From: Acetofilamentum sp.
Lineage (GTDB): Bacteria; Bacteroidota; Bacteroidia; Bacteroidales; JAADGE01
DNA: 37,296 nt
Assembly: GCA_020720665.1 (NCBI GenBank)
Contig: DYOF01000012.1
Span: 1-37,296 of the forward strand
Direction: 5' to 3'
Below are positions 28,328 to 37,208 of this stretch, piece by piece. The notes under the pieces were generated by a model. It had not been told where the DNA came from. It saw nothing but the letters and a program-made list of their open reading frames with translations, and made no database searches. How positions within the stretch are numbered: position 1 is the stretch's first letter; the number at the start of each line of letters is the position of its first letter. The translations under genes and the position numbers were made by a program.

Positions 28328-28367
28328 GTGTCTAAAATTATGCAATTAATTTCATAGAGATTTAATA

Positions 28368-29597
28368 TCAAAGTTTTTTTAGGTTGTGTCCCATTTTTAC
28401 TTTCTTTGTTTCCATATAAAATCTGTTGTATTTATTTGTAGGCGTTTCAATCGGTACAACTTCAACAATTTCTAAACCGTAGCCTTCAAGTCCGGCACGT
28501 TTAACAGGGTTATTGGTCATTAATCGTATTTTGCAAATCCCTAAATCTCTTAAAATTTGAGCTCCTACGCCATAATCTCTTTCATCGTCATCAAAGCCTA
28601 ATTTATGATTGGCTTCAACGGTATCATATCCTTCTTCTTGTAATTTATAGGTTTTAATTTTATTAAAATAGCCTATTCCTCTTCCTTCCTGGCTCATATA
28701 TAGAACTAAACCTTTTCCTTCTTTTTCAACCATTCGCATTGCTTCATGTAATTGATTACCACAATCGCAACGTTTTGAACCAAAAATATCTCCGGTAACA
28801 CATGAAGAGTGAACTCTTACTAAAACCGGTTCCTCTTTGTTCCAAGAACCTTTTATCAGAGCTGAATGTTCAAATCCGTTAGAGAGTTGTTTGTATGGAA
28901 TTAGCTCAAAATCACCGTATTCTGTCGGCATTTTTACTTTTTCACCGCGTTCTATTGATGTTTCTTCTTTTAATCGGTAAGAAATTAAGTCTTTAATTGT
29001 TACAATTTTTAACTGATGTAATTCGGCAACCTTAATTAATTCGGGCAGCCTTGCCATTGTTCCGTCGTCGTTCATAATTTCAACTAATGCACCGCCGGGT
29101 TTTAAACCTGCGAGAACAGTTAAATCAACAGTAGCTTCGGTATGACCGGCTCTTCTGAGTACGCCCATATTTTTTGCTTTAAGCGGGAAAATATGTCCTG
29201 GTCGGGCTAAATCTGTCGGTTTTGTTGTTTTTGTAACCAATGCTTTTATGGTTTTAGCTCGGTCAGATGCTGAAATTCCTGTGGTGCAACCCTGTCCGAT
29301 TAAATCAACAGATATGGTAAACGGAGTTTCGTGTAGTGATGTATTTTGTTGTTTTCCTACCATTAAATCTAAATCTAATTCAACGCATTTAGTTTCCGGA
29401 ATTGCCGCACAAATCAACCCTCTGCCGTATTTTGCCATAAAGTTAACTTTTTCGGCAGTAATTAATTCTGCCGATGTAATAAAATCTCCTTCATTTTCAC
29501 GATCTTCATCATCTACAACAATTATTATTTCTCCTTTTTTTATAGCATCAATTGCTTCTTCAATTGTGTTTAATTTATCTTTAAACTCTTTGCTCAT
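28368..29597 (-). CDS. ribBA: Riboflavin synthesis RibBA: DHBP synthase plus GTP cyclohydrolase II
   Basis: A 409-residue fusion. The first half is 3,4-dihydroxy-2-butanone 4-phosphate synthase ([18 protein letters not shown] metal-binding loop, GHTEATVDL). The second half is GTP cyclohydrolase II with zinc cysteines ([20 protein letters not shown]), GRGIGYFNK and [17 protein letters not shown]. Together these supply both precursors of riboflavin. I start at [10 protein letters not shown] (29597); an upstream frame extension would overlap the glycosyltransferase. No FMN riboswitch was recognised, and it is buried in an envelope operon (7 bases after the glycosyltransferase stop) so its expression is tied to those genes. 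Confidence 0.95.
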   Translation of the reverse strand: MSKEFKDKLNTIEEAIDAIKKGEIIIVVDDEDRENEGDFITSAELITAEKVNFMAKYGRGLICAAIPETKCVELDLDLMVGKQQNTSLHETPFTISVDLIGQGCTTGISASDRAKTIKALVTKTTKPTDLARPGHIFPLKAKNMGVLRRAGHTEATVDLTVLAGLKPGGALVEIMNDDGTMARLPELIKVAELHQLKIVTIKDLISYRLKEETSIERGEKVKMPTEYGDFELIPYKQLSNGFEHSALIKGSWNKEEPVLVRVHSSCVTGDIFGSKRCDCGNQLHEAMRMVEKEGKGLVLYMSQEGRGIGYFNKIKTYKLQEEGYDTVEANHKLGFDDDERDYGVGAQILRDLGICKIRLMTNNPVKRAGLEGYGLEIVEVVPIETPTNKYNRFYMETKKVKMGHNLKKL

Positions 29598-29604
29598 TTT
29601 GTTA

Positions 29605-30795
29605 TTACTTTTGGTATTGATTTCGATTTGTCGGTTTCCAAATGCCGCTCTTAACACCGGCTATATATTTAAAAAATCCGAACATTAAAGCTAAATTCAT
29701 TGAATAAAAATGACTTATGAATCGTATAATTTTAAAATTTTTGTGATTTAATAAAAATATTAAGTCAAATAATAATGCAGCTATTGTTCCTGCAAATATA
29801 ATCAGCATAATTTTATAGAAGAGAATATGAACTAAAAAAAATAGTGATAAAATAGCCGTCAAAATTAAGAAAGGACCTAACCACCTGATAATTTTGTGAG
29901 ATATAAAATTAAAAGAAAGACCTTTTATACGTGAAAATATCAAGTGTTTAAATAAAAACAGGTTTTGAAAATTTCCGGTTGAAATACGTACTTTTCTTCT
30001 GAACTCTTCCTTTATATCGCTTGAGGCATCTTCATAAACAAATGATTCTTTGCTGCTTATGGATTGGAAACCTTGTTTTAGAACATTTAGATTGATATAA
30101 AAATCGTCAACTAAAAAGTTATCGGGTACTTTTTTATATAATTCTTTTCTGATTGAATAACAACCGCCGAAAGGTCCCATCATTGTTCCCCATATATTTC
30201 CTTCGTGTTGTTTTATTTTAATTTCTCTTGAAATATAGCTGCTTTCTTGAATTGAAATACCGTTTTTCACAACAGAATCTTTTTGAATTATAAGTTGAGA
30301 ATCTACTAAACCTATAAATTTATTTTTAAAATGTTTAACCATTTCAAAAATGGTATTTTCAGAAAAGAAAACATTTGCGTCAGTTATAATAAGGATTGAA
30401 CCTTTTGCTTCATTTTCTAATAAATTAATTGTTTTGGGTTTACCTTGTCGCTGTTCAAATTTGTGAAATTTTATATTTGTTATTGTTTTTGCTTTTGAAC
30501 TGATAATTTTGTTTGTCAAATCAGTTGAGGCATCAGAACCGATTAAAATTTCAAATTTTGATGAGGGGTAGTTTGATGCGATTATACTTTGTAATTTTTT
30601 TTCAATCACGTTTTCTTCGTTATATACTGACATTAAGATTGATACATAAGGAAGTTCTTCTTCGTTTTTTTGAAAAAACAGGCTATTGGCTTGTTTTTTT
30701 TTGGATAATACTTTTAGAATTATCGGAAATAAAACATATGAATGAAAAATGCTTGTTACTGAAACCCAAAATAATATTTGAAATATGATATTCAA
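29605..30795 (-). CDS. Membrane-bound glycosyltransferase, family 2
   Basis: 396 residues. One N-terminal transmembrane helix, then a GT-A fold: [39 protein letters not shown], the metal-binding TDANVFF, a [15 protein letters not shown] segment, and RRKVRIS (a QxxRW-like acceptor motif). At least three further hydrophobic segments form the C-terminus. The architecture is like processive polysaccharide synthases or lipid-linked sugar transferases. Sugar and acceptor cannot be told. One base after the next glycosyltransferase gene, in the lptF operon, so a cell-surface polysaccharide or lipid role is likely. Confidence 0.85.
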   Translation of the reverse strand: MNIIFQILFWVSVTSIFHSYVLFPIILKVLSKKKQANSLFFQKNEEELPYVSILMSVYNEENVIEKKLQSIIASNYPSSKFEILIGSDASTDLTNKIISSKAKTITNIKFHKFEQRQGKPKTINLLENEAKGSILIITDANVFFSENTIFEMVKHFKNKFIGLVDSQLIIQKDSVVKNGISIQESSYISREIKIKQHEGNIWGTMMGPFGGCYSIRKELYKKVPDNFLVDDFYINLNVLKQGFQSISSKESFVYEDASSDIKEEFRRKVRISTGNFQNLFLFKHLIFSRIKGLSFNFISHKIIRWLGPFLILTAILSLFFLVHILFYKIMLIIFAGTIAALLFDLIFLLNHKNFKIIRFISHFYSMNLALMFGFFKYIAGVKSGIWKPTNRNQYQK

Positions 30796-30796
30796 T

Positions 30797-32017
30797 TTAA
30801 GATTTTTCTGTTTTTAATACGCTTTGATAAAAATCAAGCAGTGAATTTGAAAGTGCAAAATTATCAAAATTATTTAGAATAAAGTGTTGAGCATTGTTTG
30901 ATATTTGCTTGCAAGGATAATTATTTTCAATGATATTAATCAGAGAGTTTTTAAAGTTTTCCGGAGTATCGGCTATAATAAAATCTATAAGATGTTTTCC
31001 GTTTATTCCTTCGGCACCTTTTGATGTTGATAAAATGATATTTCCGGATGCCATTCCTTCAATTATTTTTATTCGCATTCCGCTTCCTGAAAGCAACGGA
31101 ACAATCATAACATTGTTTTTTTGCATGAATGCTTTGGCATTTTCAATTTCTCCGAGATAGTTAAGGTTTTTGTATGATTTAAGTTTTTTGATGAAGTTTT
31201 CGGGAGCATTTCTTCCGGCAATTGAAAATACTTGTTCGGGATAAATTTTTGAAACAGAGTTCCATATATTTTCGATAAACCAAATTAAACCTTCTTGATT
31301 CGGATACCAATCGAGTGAACCGATGAAATAAAGTTTAATTTCAGAAAAATCTATATGTTCCGGTTTATATTCTTCGGCATTTAATCCGGTTTGTGAAACG
31401 AAAACCGGTTTGGTATTTCCGGCTTTTTTCCAATAATCGGCATCAAGTATTGAAATAGGGACTAAAAAATCGTATTTATTAACGAAGGATAGTTCAAATT
31501 TATTCATTCGTTTTAAAATAATTTTTAAATATAATTTTTTAAGAATACTTTTTTCTTTTTCAACAGTTTGTTCCCAAATTTTGTGTTCAATATTATGTGC
31601 TCTGTATGCAATTTTTGATTCAGTATATTTTTTTATTACGTCGATATACGGCATCATGTATAAACCTTCAATTTGAATTAAATCGTATGAATTTAGCTGT
31701 AATTTGTTTATAAGTTTCTTCTTAAACTTATTGTTGATAAAACGGGCAGCATTATATGGTAATTTAGAAAAAAAAAGGTTAAATAATGCCTTTAAGGGTT
31801 TTAAATCTGTATTTAAAAATACTTCAAATATATTAATGTCAGAACTTAAATTGTGTTTAAAATTATCAGTTTTTACAAAGTGTTTTTTTGTATTGAAAGC
31901 TAAAATATCAACTTTATTTCCGGCATTTACAAAACCGGAGGTTAAATTAAATACAGCAATTGAACCTCCGTCTTTTGGGGGATAGGGAATTTTATTGTGA
32001 ATTTGCAGAATTTTCAT
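30797..32017 (-). CDS. Glycosyltransferase, GT4-like (GT-B fold)
   Basis: 406 residues, cytoplasmic or membrane-associated. N-terminal MKILQIHNKIPYPPKDGG is the usual GT-B opening (glycine loop DGGS). The C-terminal half has IYFIG-like KLYFIGSLDWYPNQEGLIWF, VFSIAGRNAP, and the nucleotide-sugar binding segment MIVPLLSGSGMRIKIIEGMA, whose glutamate is the diagnostic E of the EX7E-like region. Two bases separate it from lptF and one base from the GT2 gene. Specific sugar unknown. Confidence 0.85.
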   Translation of the reverse strand: MKILQIHNKIPYPPKDGGSIAVFNLTSGFVNAGNKVDILAFNTKKHFVKTDNFKHNLSSDINIFEVFLNTDLKPLKALFNLFFSKLPYNAARFINNKFKKKLINKLQLNSYDLIQIEGLYMMPYIDVIKKYTESKIAYRAHNIEHKIWEQTVEKEKSILKKLYLKIILKRMNKFELSFVNKYDFLVPISILDADYWKKAGNTKPVFVSQTGLNAEEYKPEHIDFSEIKLYFIGSLDWYPNQEGLIWFIENIWNSVSKIYPEQVFSIAGRNAPENFIKKLKSYKNLNYLGEIENAKAFMQKNNVMIVPLLSGSGMRIKIIEGMASGNIILSTSKGAEGINGKHLIDFIIADTPENFKNSLINIIENNYPCKQISNNAQHFILNNFDNFALSNSLLDFYQSVLKTEKS

Positions 32018-32019
32018 TA

Positions 32020-33504
32020 TTATGAACCTATTTTAATAAAACGGGCTATTGAACTAAAAATTTGTTCAAATTTCTGAGTATTGATAATTTTAGAGTCTTT
32101 AGTTGCTTTATAGGTGATATAAACGCCTAAAGGAAATAAAACGGCGGCAGCCAACCAAGCACCGATAATTACCGGAAAAACACCTTCGGTTGCTGCTTTT
32201 TCACCTACTCTGTGGAGTATGTAATAAAAAATAAATAAAACAATTGATATTAAAATAGGTAAGCCGAAGCCTCCTTTTCTGATAATTGAACCTAAGGGAG
32301 CACCGATAAAGAAAAATATGAGGCAAGCAAATGACATCGAAAATTTTTTATACCAAGCTAATTGATGTTTTTTTAGCCATTTAAATCTGTTATAGGTAGA
32401 CATATAATCATTTTCTATGTTTATTTTCATTCGCTCAGCGGAAGATAATGCGGTTTCTAAAGCCTGTAATTTATTATTTTCACTTAAGTTTAGAAATATA
32501 CTGTCTAAGTTTTTTGAAACTTTTAATTCTTCGGGTTTTTTATATTTACTTAGCGAATCTTTGATTAATTTTGTTTTGTCTTTTGTTTTTTCATATTTTT
32601 TTTCATGTTTGAAATAATTGTATTTCAATATTTTATCGTTAAAACTGTTTGTCTTTTCAGTATAATCATTTTTTAAAGAGTCTATAGCAATTGAAAGTTG
32701 TTTTGTGTTCAGAATTTCATAGTGCCTTTCAAACAAACTTTCATCGCTTTTTTTTAAGGAAATATCCGGTAGTTTAAATATGATAGTTTCTTTAGTGAAA
32801 AAATCTTGTCGGTAAGGAAATTCTTTTTGACCCGAATTATTTTTTTCTTTCATTTCGGAATAGTTGCTGCCGTTATATAAGCTTACAATCATATTTTTTT
32901 GGTCAACGGTAATATTCATTTCACCGGAATCGGCAACAATAACTTCGCTGTTTCCTCTTTGTTTTGTATGGTCATATATCATAAAACCGTACATCATACC
33001 GGTGCTTGAATTTTTATCATCAACTTTAATACTGTAACCGTCAATGTCATTATTGAAAACCCCTGTTTTAATGTTTAATTCAGGTCTTTTTCGGGAAATG
33101 TCATATAATAACCCGGCATATTTAATATTTGTATAAGGCAAAACAATATTTGAGAAATAAAAAGCTCCTATGCTTAAAGCTATTATGAAAAAAATAAGAG
33201 GGCTCATAATTCTCCACAAAGAAATTCCGGATGTTTTCATTGCAGTTAATTCAAAATGTTCTCCCAAATTTCCGAATGTCATAACCGAAGCTAATAACAC
33301 AGCTAACGGAAGTGCCATCGGCACCAGCATTGCTGCCGCATAAAACATGATTTTTAAAATGATAAATGCTTCTAATCCTTTTCCTACTAAATCTTCAACC
33401 CATAACCAAATAAATTGCATTAAAAAAAATAGAATTGAAATGGTAAATGTGATAATAAAAGGACCGATGAATGATTTTATAATTAAAATATGAATTTTCT
33501 TCAC
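32020..33504 (-). CDS. LptF/LptG-type permease of lipopolysaccharide export
   Basis: 494 residues. Six transmembrane segments in two blocks (residues about 10-125 and 385-475) with a periplasmic region between. The YjgP/YjgQ pattern is clear: VLLASVMTFGNLGEHFELTAMKTSGISLWRIM at the N-terminal coupling region, and GAPLGSIIRKGGFGLPILIS after the periplasmic part. The periplasmic region ends with a lysine-rich helical stretch (about 240-370), typical of Bacteroidota members and longer than in E. coli. Partners LptB and the second permease are not here. The start is GTG 13 bases or so after a probable transcription start. It heads a five-gene operon with very short gaps. Confidence 0.9.
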   Translation of the reverse strand: MKKIHILIIKSFIGPFIITFTISILFFLMQFIWLWVEDLVGKGLEAFIILKIMFYAAAMLVPMALPLAVLLASVMTFGNLGEHFELTAMKTSGISLWRIMSPLIFFIIALSIGAFYFSNIVLPYTNIKYAGLLYDISRKRPELNIKTGVFNNDIDGYSIKVDDKNSSTGMMYGFMIYDHTKQRGNSEVIVADSGEMNITVDQKNMIVSLYNGSNYSEMKEKNNSGQKEFPYRQDFFTKETIIFKLPDISLKKSDESLFERHYEILNTKQLSIAIDSLKNDYTEKTNSFNDKILKYNYFKHEKKYEKTKDKTKLIKDSLSKYKKPEELKVSKNLDSIFLNLSENNKLQALETALSSAERMKINIENDYMSTYNRFKWLKKHQLAWYKKFSMSFACLIFFFIGAPLGSIIRKGGFGLPILISIVLFIFYYILHRVGEKAATEGVFPVIIGAWLAAAVLFPLGVYITYKATKDSKIINTQKFEQIFSSIARFIKIGS

Positions 33505-33522
33505 TCTGACATATATTTATGA

Positions 33523-33530
33523 CAAAAGTA
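33523..33530 (-). promoter_or_regulatory. -7 promoter element for the lptF operon
   Basis: Read on the minus strand this is TACTTTTG, an exact TAnnTTTG match, 18 bases before the GTG of lptF. The -33 element is not evident. Confidence 0.65.
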
Positions 33531-33597
33531 AAAAATTAAAAATGAAAAAGAGATTAAGGAAAGTTAAATTAGCTTAATTTTTAGACTATACATGTAC

Positions 33598-33720
33598 TTA
33601 AAACTTTCTGTTTTCAAAATGCTCGTCCTTTTTGTCTTTTTGTTTTTTTAAGATTAAAAAAATAACGGCAATAATTACTATCAGCAATAAAGTCAATTGA
33701 ATAATACCAATAATTAACAT
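33598..33720 (-). CDS. 40-residue single-pass membrane protein
   Basis: ATG to TAA, 40 codons: a hydrophobic helix (MLIIGIIQLTLLLIVIIAVI, then FLIL) followed by a charged tail (KKQKDKKDEHFENRKF). One transmembrane helix followed at once by positive residues predicts an N-out/C-in or simple inner-membrane anchor. It lies 10 bases after the YbjQ-like gene on the same strand, so probably the last gene of that unit. No homologue is recognised. Coding status rests on spacing and protein-like composition only. Confidence 0.6.
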   Translation of the reverse strand: MLIIGIIQLTLLLIVIIAVIFLILKKQKDKKDEHFENRKF

Positions 33721-33730
33721 TTTATTTAAT

Positions 33731-34045
33731 TTATGATAATTTTACGGCTGTTCCGAAAGCCAAAATTTCAGCAGCACCCTGTGAAACGGCTGACGTTGAA
33801 AATCGGACATTAACAATAGCATCTGCACCTAATGTTTGAGCATCTGATACCATTCGCTCAAGAGCTTGTTCTCTGGAATCGGCAAGTAGTTTTGTATATT
33901 CACTGATTTCACCGCCGGCAATGTTTTTTAAACCGGCAAGTATATCTCTTCCGATATTTCTGGCTCTTACGGTACTTCCTCTTACTAATCCGAGAGTTTC
34001 AGTTATTTCTCTGTTTTTAATAGTTTCTGTTGTTACGATTATCAT
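33731..34045 (-). CDS. YbjQ/UPF0145 family protein
   Basis: 104 residues, the whole family domain: TTETIKNREITETLGLVRGS, AGGEISEYTKLLADSREQAL, GADAIVNVRFSTS, ILAFGTAVKL. Structures of this family form pentameric rings; it is sometimes called a heavy-metal-binding domain, but no function is proven. The gap to the START-like gene upstream is 18 bases and to the small membrane gene downstream 10 bases, so the three form one unit. Confidence 0.9.
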   Translation of the reverse strand: MIIVTTETIKNREITETLGLVRGSTVRARNIGRDILAGLKNIAGGEISEYTKLLADSREQALERMVSDAQTLGADAIVNVRFSTSAVSQGAAEILAFGTAVKLS

Positions 34046-34063
34046 GATTTTTTGTTTTAAAAA

Positions 34064-34444
34064 TTATACGCCTAAAGTGTGTTTTAATCCTTCAATTTGT
34101 TCATTCCACATTTCTATGGAGTTTTCTTTCTCTTCCGGTTCAACAAAGTCAATAATTTGAAGTGCAACTTCACCGGTTAGTTCTTGCATTGTAATTGAAA
34201 ATTGAAAAAAGGTATTATCGTCAGAATCAAGCCATTTGTATCTGACAAAAGAATCTGTTTTTTTTTCAAGAAGTATAGCTTTTTGTTCAGAATTAGACCA
34301 TTTAAAGGTATATATTCCGTTTTCAAATACAACTTTTGTTGCAAACCATTCCTCTAAACCGGAAGGATTGCTTAAACGGTAATATAAAATTTTAGGTATT
34401 GTATTTATTGTATATTCCAATTCAATTCGTTCTATTTTACTCAT
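34064..34444 (-). CDS. START-like/SRPBCC fold protein of Bacteroidota
   Basis: 126 residues: helix-grip fold related to AHSA1 proteins (IERIELEYTINTIPKILYYR, SNPSGLEEWFATKVV, YTFKWSNSEQKAILLE, FSITMQELTGEVALQIIDF, and a long C-terminal helix EMWNEQIEGLKHTLGV). Members are widespread in Bacteroidota; no function known. The ATG at 34444 is used; the upstream frame extension (28 codons) reads as low-complexity intergenic sequence. First gene of a three-gene unit. Confidence 0.85.
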   Translation of the reverse strand: MSKIERIELEYTINTIPKILYYRLSNPSGLEEWFATKVVFENGIYTFKWSNSEQKAILLEKKTDSFVRYKWLDSDDNTFFQFSITMQELTGEVALQIIDFVEPEEKENSIEMWNEQIEGLKHTLGV

Positions 34445-34531
34445 AATCTTAATATGTATAATTTCATTGCAATTTAATGAAAAAAAATTAAATAAAAAAT
34501 ATAATTTACTTTTAGATTTAGACAAAATTTA

Positions 34532-34539
34532 TATATTTG
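34532..34539 (+). promoter_or_regulatory. -7 element of the tRNA-CAT gene
   Basis: TATATTTG fits TAnnTTTG, 13 bases before the tRNA 5' end. The -33 element is only TTTTA-like, at 17 bases. Confidence 0.6.
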
Positions 34540-34552
34540 CGACCTCAAAAAC

Positions 34553-34626
34553 GGCGAGGTAGCTCAGTCGGTCAGAGCGTCGGATTCATAACCCGGAGGT
34601 CACGAGTTCAATTCTCGTTCTCGCCA
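34553..34626 (+). tRNA. tRNA with CAT anticodon, probably elongator Met
   Basis: Acceptor GGCGAGG/TCTCGCC (one G-T pair), D-arm AGCTCAGTCGGTCAGAGC, anticodon loop TTCATAA, T-arm ACGAG/CTCGT, discriminator A. The paired first base excludes initiator tRNA. The CAT anticodon is also used by tRNA-Ile2; the overall sequence looks like elongator Met, but Ile cannot be excluded. 74 nt. Confidence 0.9.
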
Positions 34627-34628
34627 CG

Positions 34629-34663
34629 AAAAAAGAGGCTGTCATTTAGGCAGCCTCTTTTTT
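34629..34663. terminator. Terminator between the tRNA and upp
   Basis: AAAAAAGAGGCTG pairs with CAGCCTCTTTTTT around a 9-base loop, with runs on both sides. It serves the tRNA on the plus strand and, overlapping its stop codon, upp on the minus strand. Confidence 0.88.
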
Positions 34664-35312
34664 ATATTTTATCGCCGAATGCCAAATCACCGGCATCTCC
34701 TAAGCCGGGTACTATGTATGATTTTGCAGTCAATTCGTTGTCTAAAGCCCCTATCCAAATCGTATATTTATCTTTTGGTAAGTGATCTTGCATGTATTCT
34801 ACGCCTTCTTTTGCTGCAATAATAGTAACAATATGAATGTGTTTAGGATTTGATTCTCGTGTTAAATCTTTATAAGCAAGAGCAAGCGAAGATCCGCTTG
34901 CAAGCATCGGGTCAGAGAGAATTAAAAATTTATCTTCTATATCAGGAGACGAGAGATAGCCTGATTTGATTTCAAATGTATTGTCTTTATGATATTTTCT
35001 GAATGAACCGACAAATGCATTTTGAGCATAATCAAAATAATTTAATAAACCTTGGTGAAGCGGTAAACCGGCACGTAATACTGTTGCTAAAACAATATTA
35101 TCTTGCATAATATTAATTTCGGCAGTTCCCAGCGGAGTTATAACTTCCTGAGTTTTAAACTCTAAGTCTTTGCTTATTTCGTATGCAAAAATTTCACCTA
35201 TTCTTTCCAAATTTCTTCTGAATCGGAGTCGGTCAGTTTGAATTTTTGCATCTCTTATTTCTGAAATAAATTTATTTAAAATCGAATTTTGTTCGCCAAG
35301 AATTTTAACCAT
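34662..35312 (-). CDS. upp: Uracil phosphoribosyltransferase
   Basis: Converts uracil and PRPP to UMP (pyrimidine salvage). 216 residues. PRPP-binding loop SDPMLASGSSLALAY near 133-147, GLGDAGDLAFG at the uracil-binding C-terminus, TVLRAGLPLHQGLL in the middle. Slightly divergent PRPP loop (ASGSS for the common ATGGS), still of the family. A MFS carrier of nucleosides lies 60 bases upstream on the same strand; the carrier has its own terminator, and no clear promoter was found for upp in that gap. Confidence 0.94.
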   Translation of the reverse strand: MVKILGEQNSILNKFISEIRDAKIQTDRLRFRRNLERIGEIFAYEISKDLEFKTQEVITPLGTAEINIMQDNIVLATVLRAGLPLHQGLLNYFDYAQNAFVGSFRKYHKDNTFEIKSGYLSSPDIEDKFLILSDPMLASGSSLALAYKDLTRESNPKHIHIVTIIAAKEGVEYMQDHLPKDKYTIWIGALDNELTAKSYIVPGLGDAGDLAFGDKI

Positions 35313-35330
35313 AATATTATTTATTTTTTA

Positions 35331-35367
35331 AAAAAGAGCTTTATACTCAATTGATTTAAAGCTCTTT
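35331..35367 (-). terminator. Terminator after the nucleoside carrier
   Basis: An 11-bp stem, TAAAGCTCTTT with AAAGAGCTTTA on the plus strand (35357-35367 with 35333-35343), followed on the minus strand by T residues. Just past the carrier stop codon. Confidence 0.8.
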
Positions 35368-35372
35368 AAGTA

Positions 35373-36623
35373 TTAATGTTGAAAATTTTCTGTTTCTTTC
35401 GGATTGTGTTTATGTTTAAATAAAATTGCAAATAAAACAGCAACAACTACAGAGTAGCCTGCAAAAGTAAGCCATATTCCGTTCCAATCTTTGCCTGTTT
35501 CGGTTAAGAAAAATTTGTCAATTATTATTCCGCTGGTCCAACTTCCGAAAACTGCACCAAAACCGTTTGTCATCATCATGAATACTCCTTGTGCACTGGC
35601 TCTGATTTTAGGATCACTTTGTGTTTCGACAAATAAGGAACCTGAAATATTAAAGAAATCGAAAGCCAAGCCGTAAACAATACATGATAAAACTAACATC
35701 CATAAACCTCCTGCCGGATCACCAAAACCGAATAAACCAAATCGTAAAACCCATGCAATCATACTAAACAGCATAACTTTTTTTATGCCGAATCGTTTTA
35801 AAAAGAAGGGTATTGCTAATATAAAAACGGTTTCGGATATTTGTGAAACAGACATAATAATTGCGGGATATTTAACCGCTAATAAGTCTTTAAATTCGGG
35901 TATTTTTGCAAAGTCATGTATAAAAGTGTCTCCGTATGCATTAGTTAATTGTAATGAAGCACCTAATAACATAGAAAAAATGAAAAATAATGCCATTTTT
36001 TTATGTTTAAATAATGTAAATGCTTTTAGTCCTAAGGATTCAACCATTGATTTCTTTTCAAAATCCTTGTTAACGGCACATTTAGGAAGTGTAAACGAGT
36101 ATAAACCTAAAATTAATGATGCAGCAGATGCAACATAAAATTGCATTGCCGAAGTTTCTAATTTTGATAAGCTGATTGTCCACATGGCTATAATGAATCC
36201 GACAGTACCGAACACTCGAATAGGGGGGTATTTTTTTACTACATCCATGCCTACTTGTTTCATAGAAGAATATGAAACGGTAATTGATAAAGCAATGGTA
36301 GGCATATAAAAAACCATATTTGCCAGCATTACCCAAAACATAGCGGCAGGAGAATTAACTTGAGGCAGCATAAATAAAATTATTGCACCTGAAATATGGA
36401 ACATTCCTAACAGTTTTTCGGCGTTTATCCATCTGTCGGCTATAATACCTGCAATAGCCGGCATAAATAAGGAGGCAATACCCATTGTTGAAAATATGGC
36501 TCCGAAATCCGTGCCTGACCAGCCTTTATTTTGAAACCAATACCCGCCGATTGTTATCAGCCAAGAACCCCAAATAAAAAATTGAAGGAAGTTCATTATT
36601 GTCAATCTTAATTTTAATCCCAT
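35373..36623 (-). CDS. Nucleoside:proton symporter, NupG/XapB-like
   Basis: 416 residues, about 12 transmembrane helices, of the nucleoside:H+ symporter family within the major facilitator superfamily. The opening MNFLQFFIWGSWLITIGGYW, GIIADRWINAEKLLG (MFS loop 2-3 motif with AD-R), YPPIRVFGTVGFI and the repeat of helices 7-12 fit. Probably imports nucleosides, giving substrates to the phosphorylase and upp of this window. The gene is 3 bases after the nuclease/UVR gene and so probably shares its leader-controlled transcript. Confidence 0.85.
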   Translation of the reverse strand: MGLKLRLTIMNFLQFFIWGSWLITIGGYWFQNKGWSGTDFGAIFSTMGIASLFMPAIAGIIADRWINAEKLLGMFHISGAIILFMLPQVNSPAAMFWVMLANMVFYMPTIALSITVSYSSMKQVGMDVVKKYPPIRVFGTVGFIIAMWTISLSKLETSAMQFYVASAASLILGLYSFTLPKCAVNKDFEKKSMVESLGLKAFTLFKHKKMALFFIFSMLLGASLQLTNAYGDTFIHDFAKIPEFKDLLAVKYPAIIMSVSQISETVFILAIPFFLKRFGIKKVMLFSMIAWVLRFGLFGFGDPAGGLWMLVLSCIVYGLAFDFFNISGSLFVETQSDPKIRASAQGVFMMMTNGFGAVFGSWTSGIIIDKFFLTETGKDWNGIWLTFAGYSVVVAVLFAILFKHKHNPKETENFQH

Positions 36624-36626
36624 AAC

Positions 36627-37208
36627 TTATTTTTCTTTTCGTTTTTTTATTTCGTCTCTTATTTTTGAAGCGGTTTCATAATCTTCTTTTTCAACTGCTT
36701 CATCCATAATTTTTTGTAGCTCTTTTACAGAATAATCTTCAAAATTATCGCTTTTTTGTTTTTTTTCAGAATTTTCGGTATCAGATTCTCCTATATCTTC
36801 ATTAAATAATATTCCTGCTTTTTCTATTATTTCTTCCGTTACAAAAATTGGCGCATTAAAACGTAAGGCAATAGAAATTGCATCAGAAGTTCTTGAGTCA
36901 ATTTTTATTTTTGCTAATTCTCGTTTGCAAATTATTTCAGAGTAGAAAATTCCCTCTTCTAATTTTACAATATTAACTTCTGTAACTGTTATATGAAATG
37001 AGTTTGCCATACTGACAAATAAATCGTGAGTTAAAGGTCTGAATGGTTTTAAACCTTCCAATTGTATTGCTATGGATTGAGCTTCAGAAGTTCCTATAAT
37101 AACCGGTAAACGTCTGTTCCCGCTTTCTTCTTCCAAAATCAATGCATAAGCTCCGTGACGAGTTTGGCTGTATGATAATCCGGCAATTTTTAAACGAATT
37201 TTTTTCAT
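36627..37208 (-). CDS. Bifunctional nuclease (DUF151) with C-terminal UVR motif
   Basis: 193 residues. Residues 1 to about 130 form the BFN/DUF151 domain (ALILEEESGNRRLPVIIGTSEAQSIA, RPLTHDLFVSMAN, DSRTSDAISIALRFNAPIFV), described in plants and Thermotoga as a nuclease or structural fold. After an acidic linker (about 140-155), the last 35 residues are a UvrB/UvrC-type coiled-coil motif (KELQKIMDEAVEKEDYETAS). This combination is common in Bacteroidota; a DNA-repair or stress role is suggested but not proven. Its ATG ends copy B of the repeated leader. The MFS carrier follows 3 bases downstream. Confidence 0.88.
   Translation of the reverse strand: MKKIRLKIAGLSYSQTRHGAYALILEEESGNRRLPVIIGTSEAQSIAIQLEGLKPFRPLTHDLFVSMANSFHITVTEVNIVKLEEGIFYSEIICKRELAKIKIDSRTSDAISIALRFNAPIFVTEEIIEKAGILFNEDIGESDTENSEKKQKSDNFEDYSVKELQKIMDEAVEKEDYETASKIRDEIKKRKEK

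Noticed and set aside
29248-29688. 146-codon plus-strand frame opposite ribBA
   Set aside because: Antisense to strongly conserved RibB residues; low-complexity Ser/Ile-rich product.
34537-34785. Plus-strand frame of 82 codons over the CAT tRNA
   Set aside because: A GSSVGQS-type artefact from translating a tRNA, running on through a terminator and antisense to upp.
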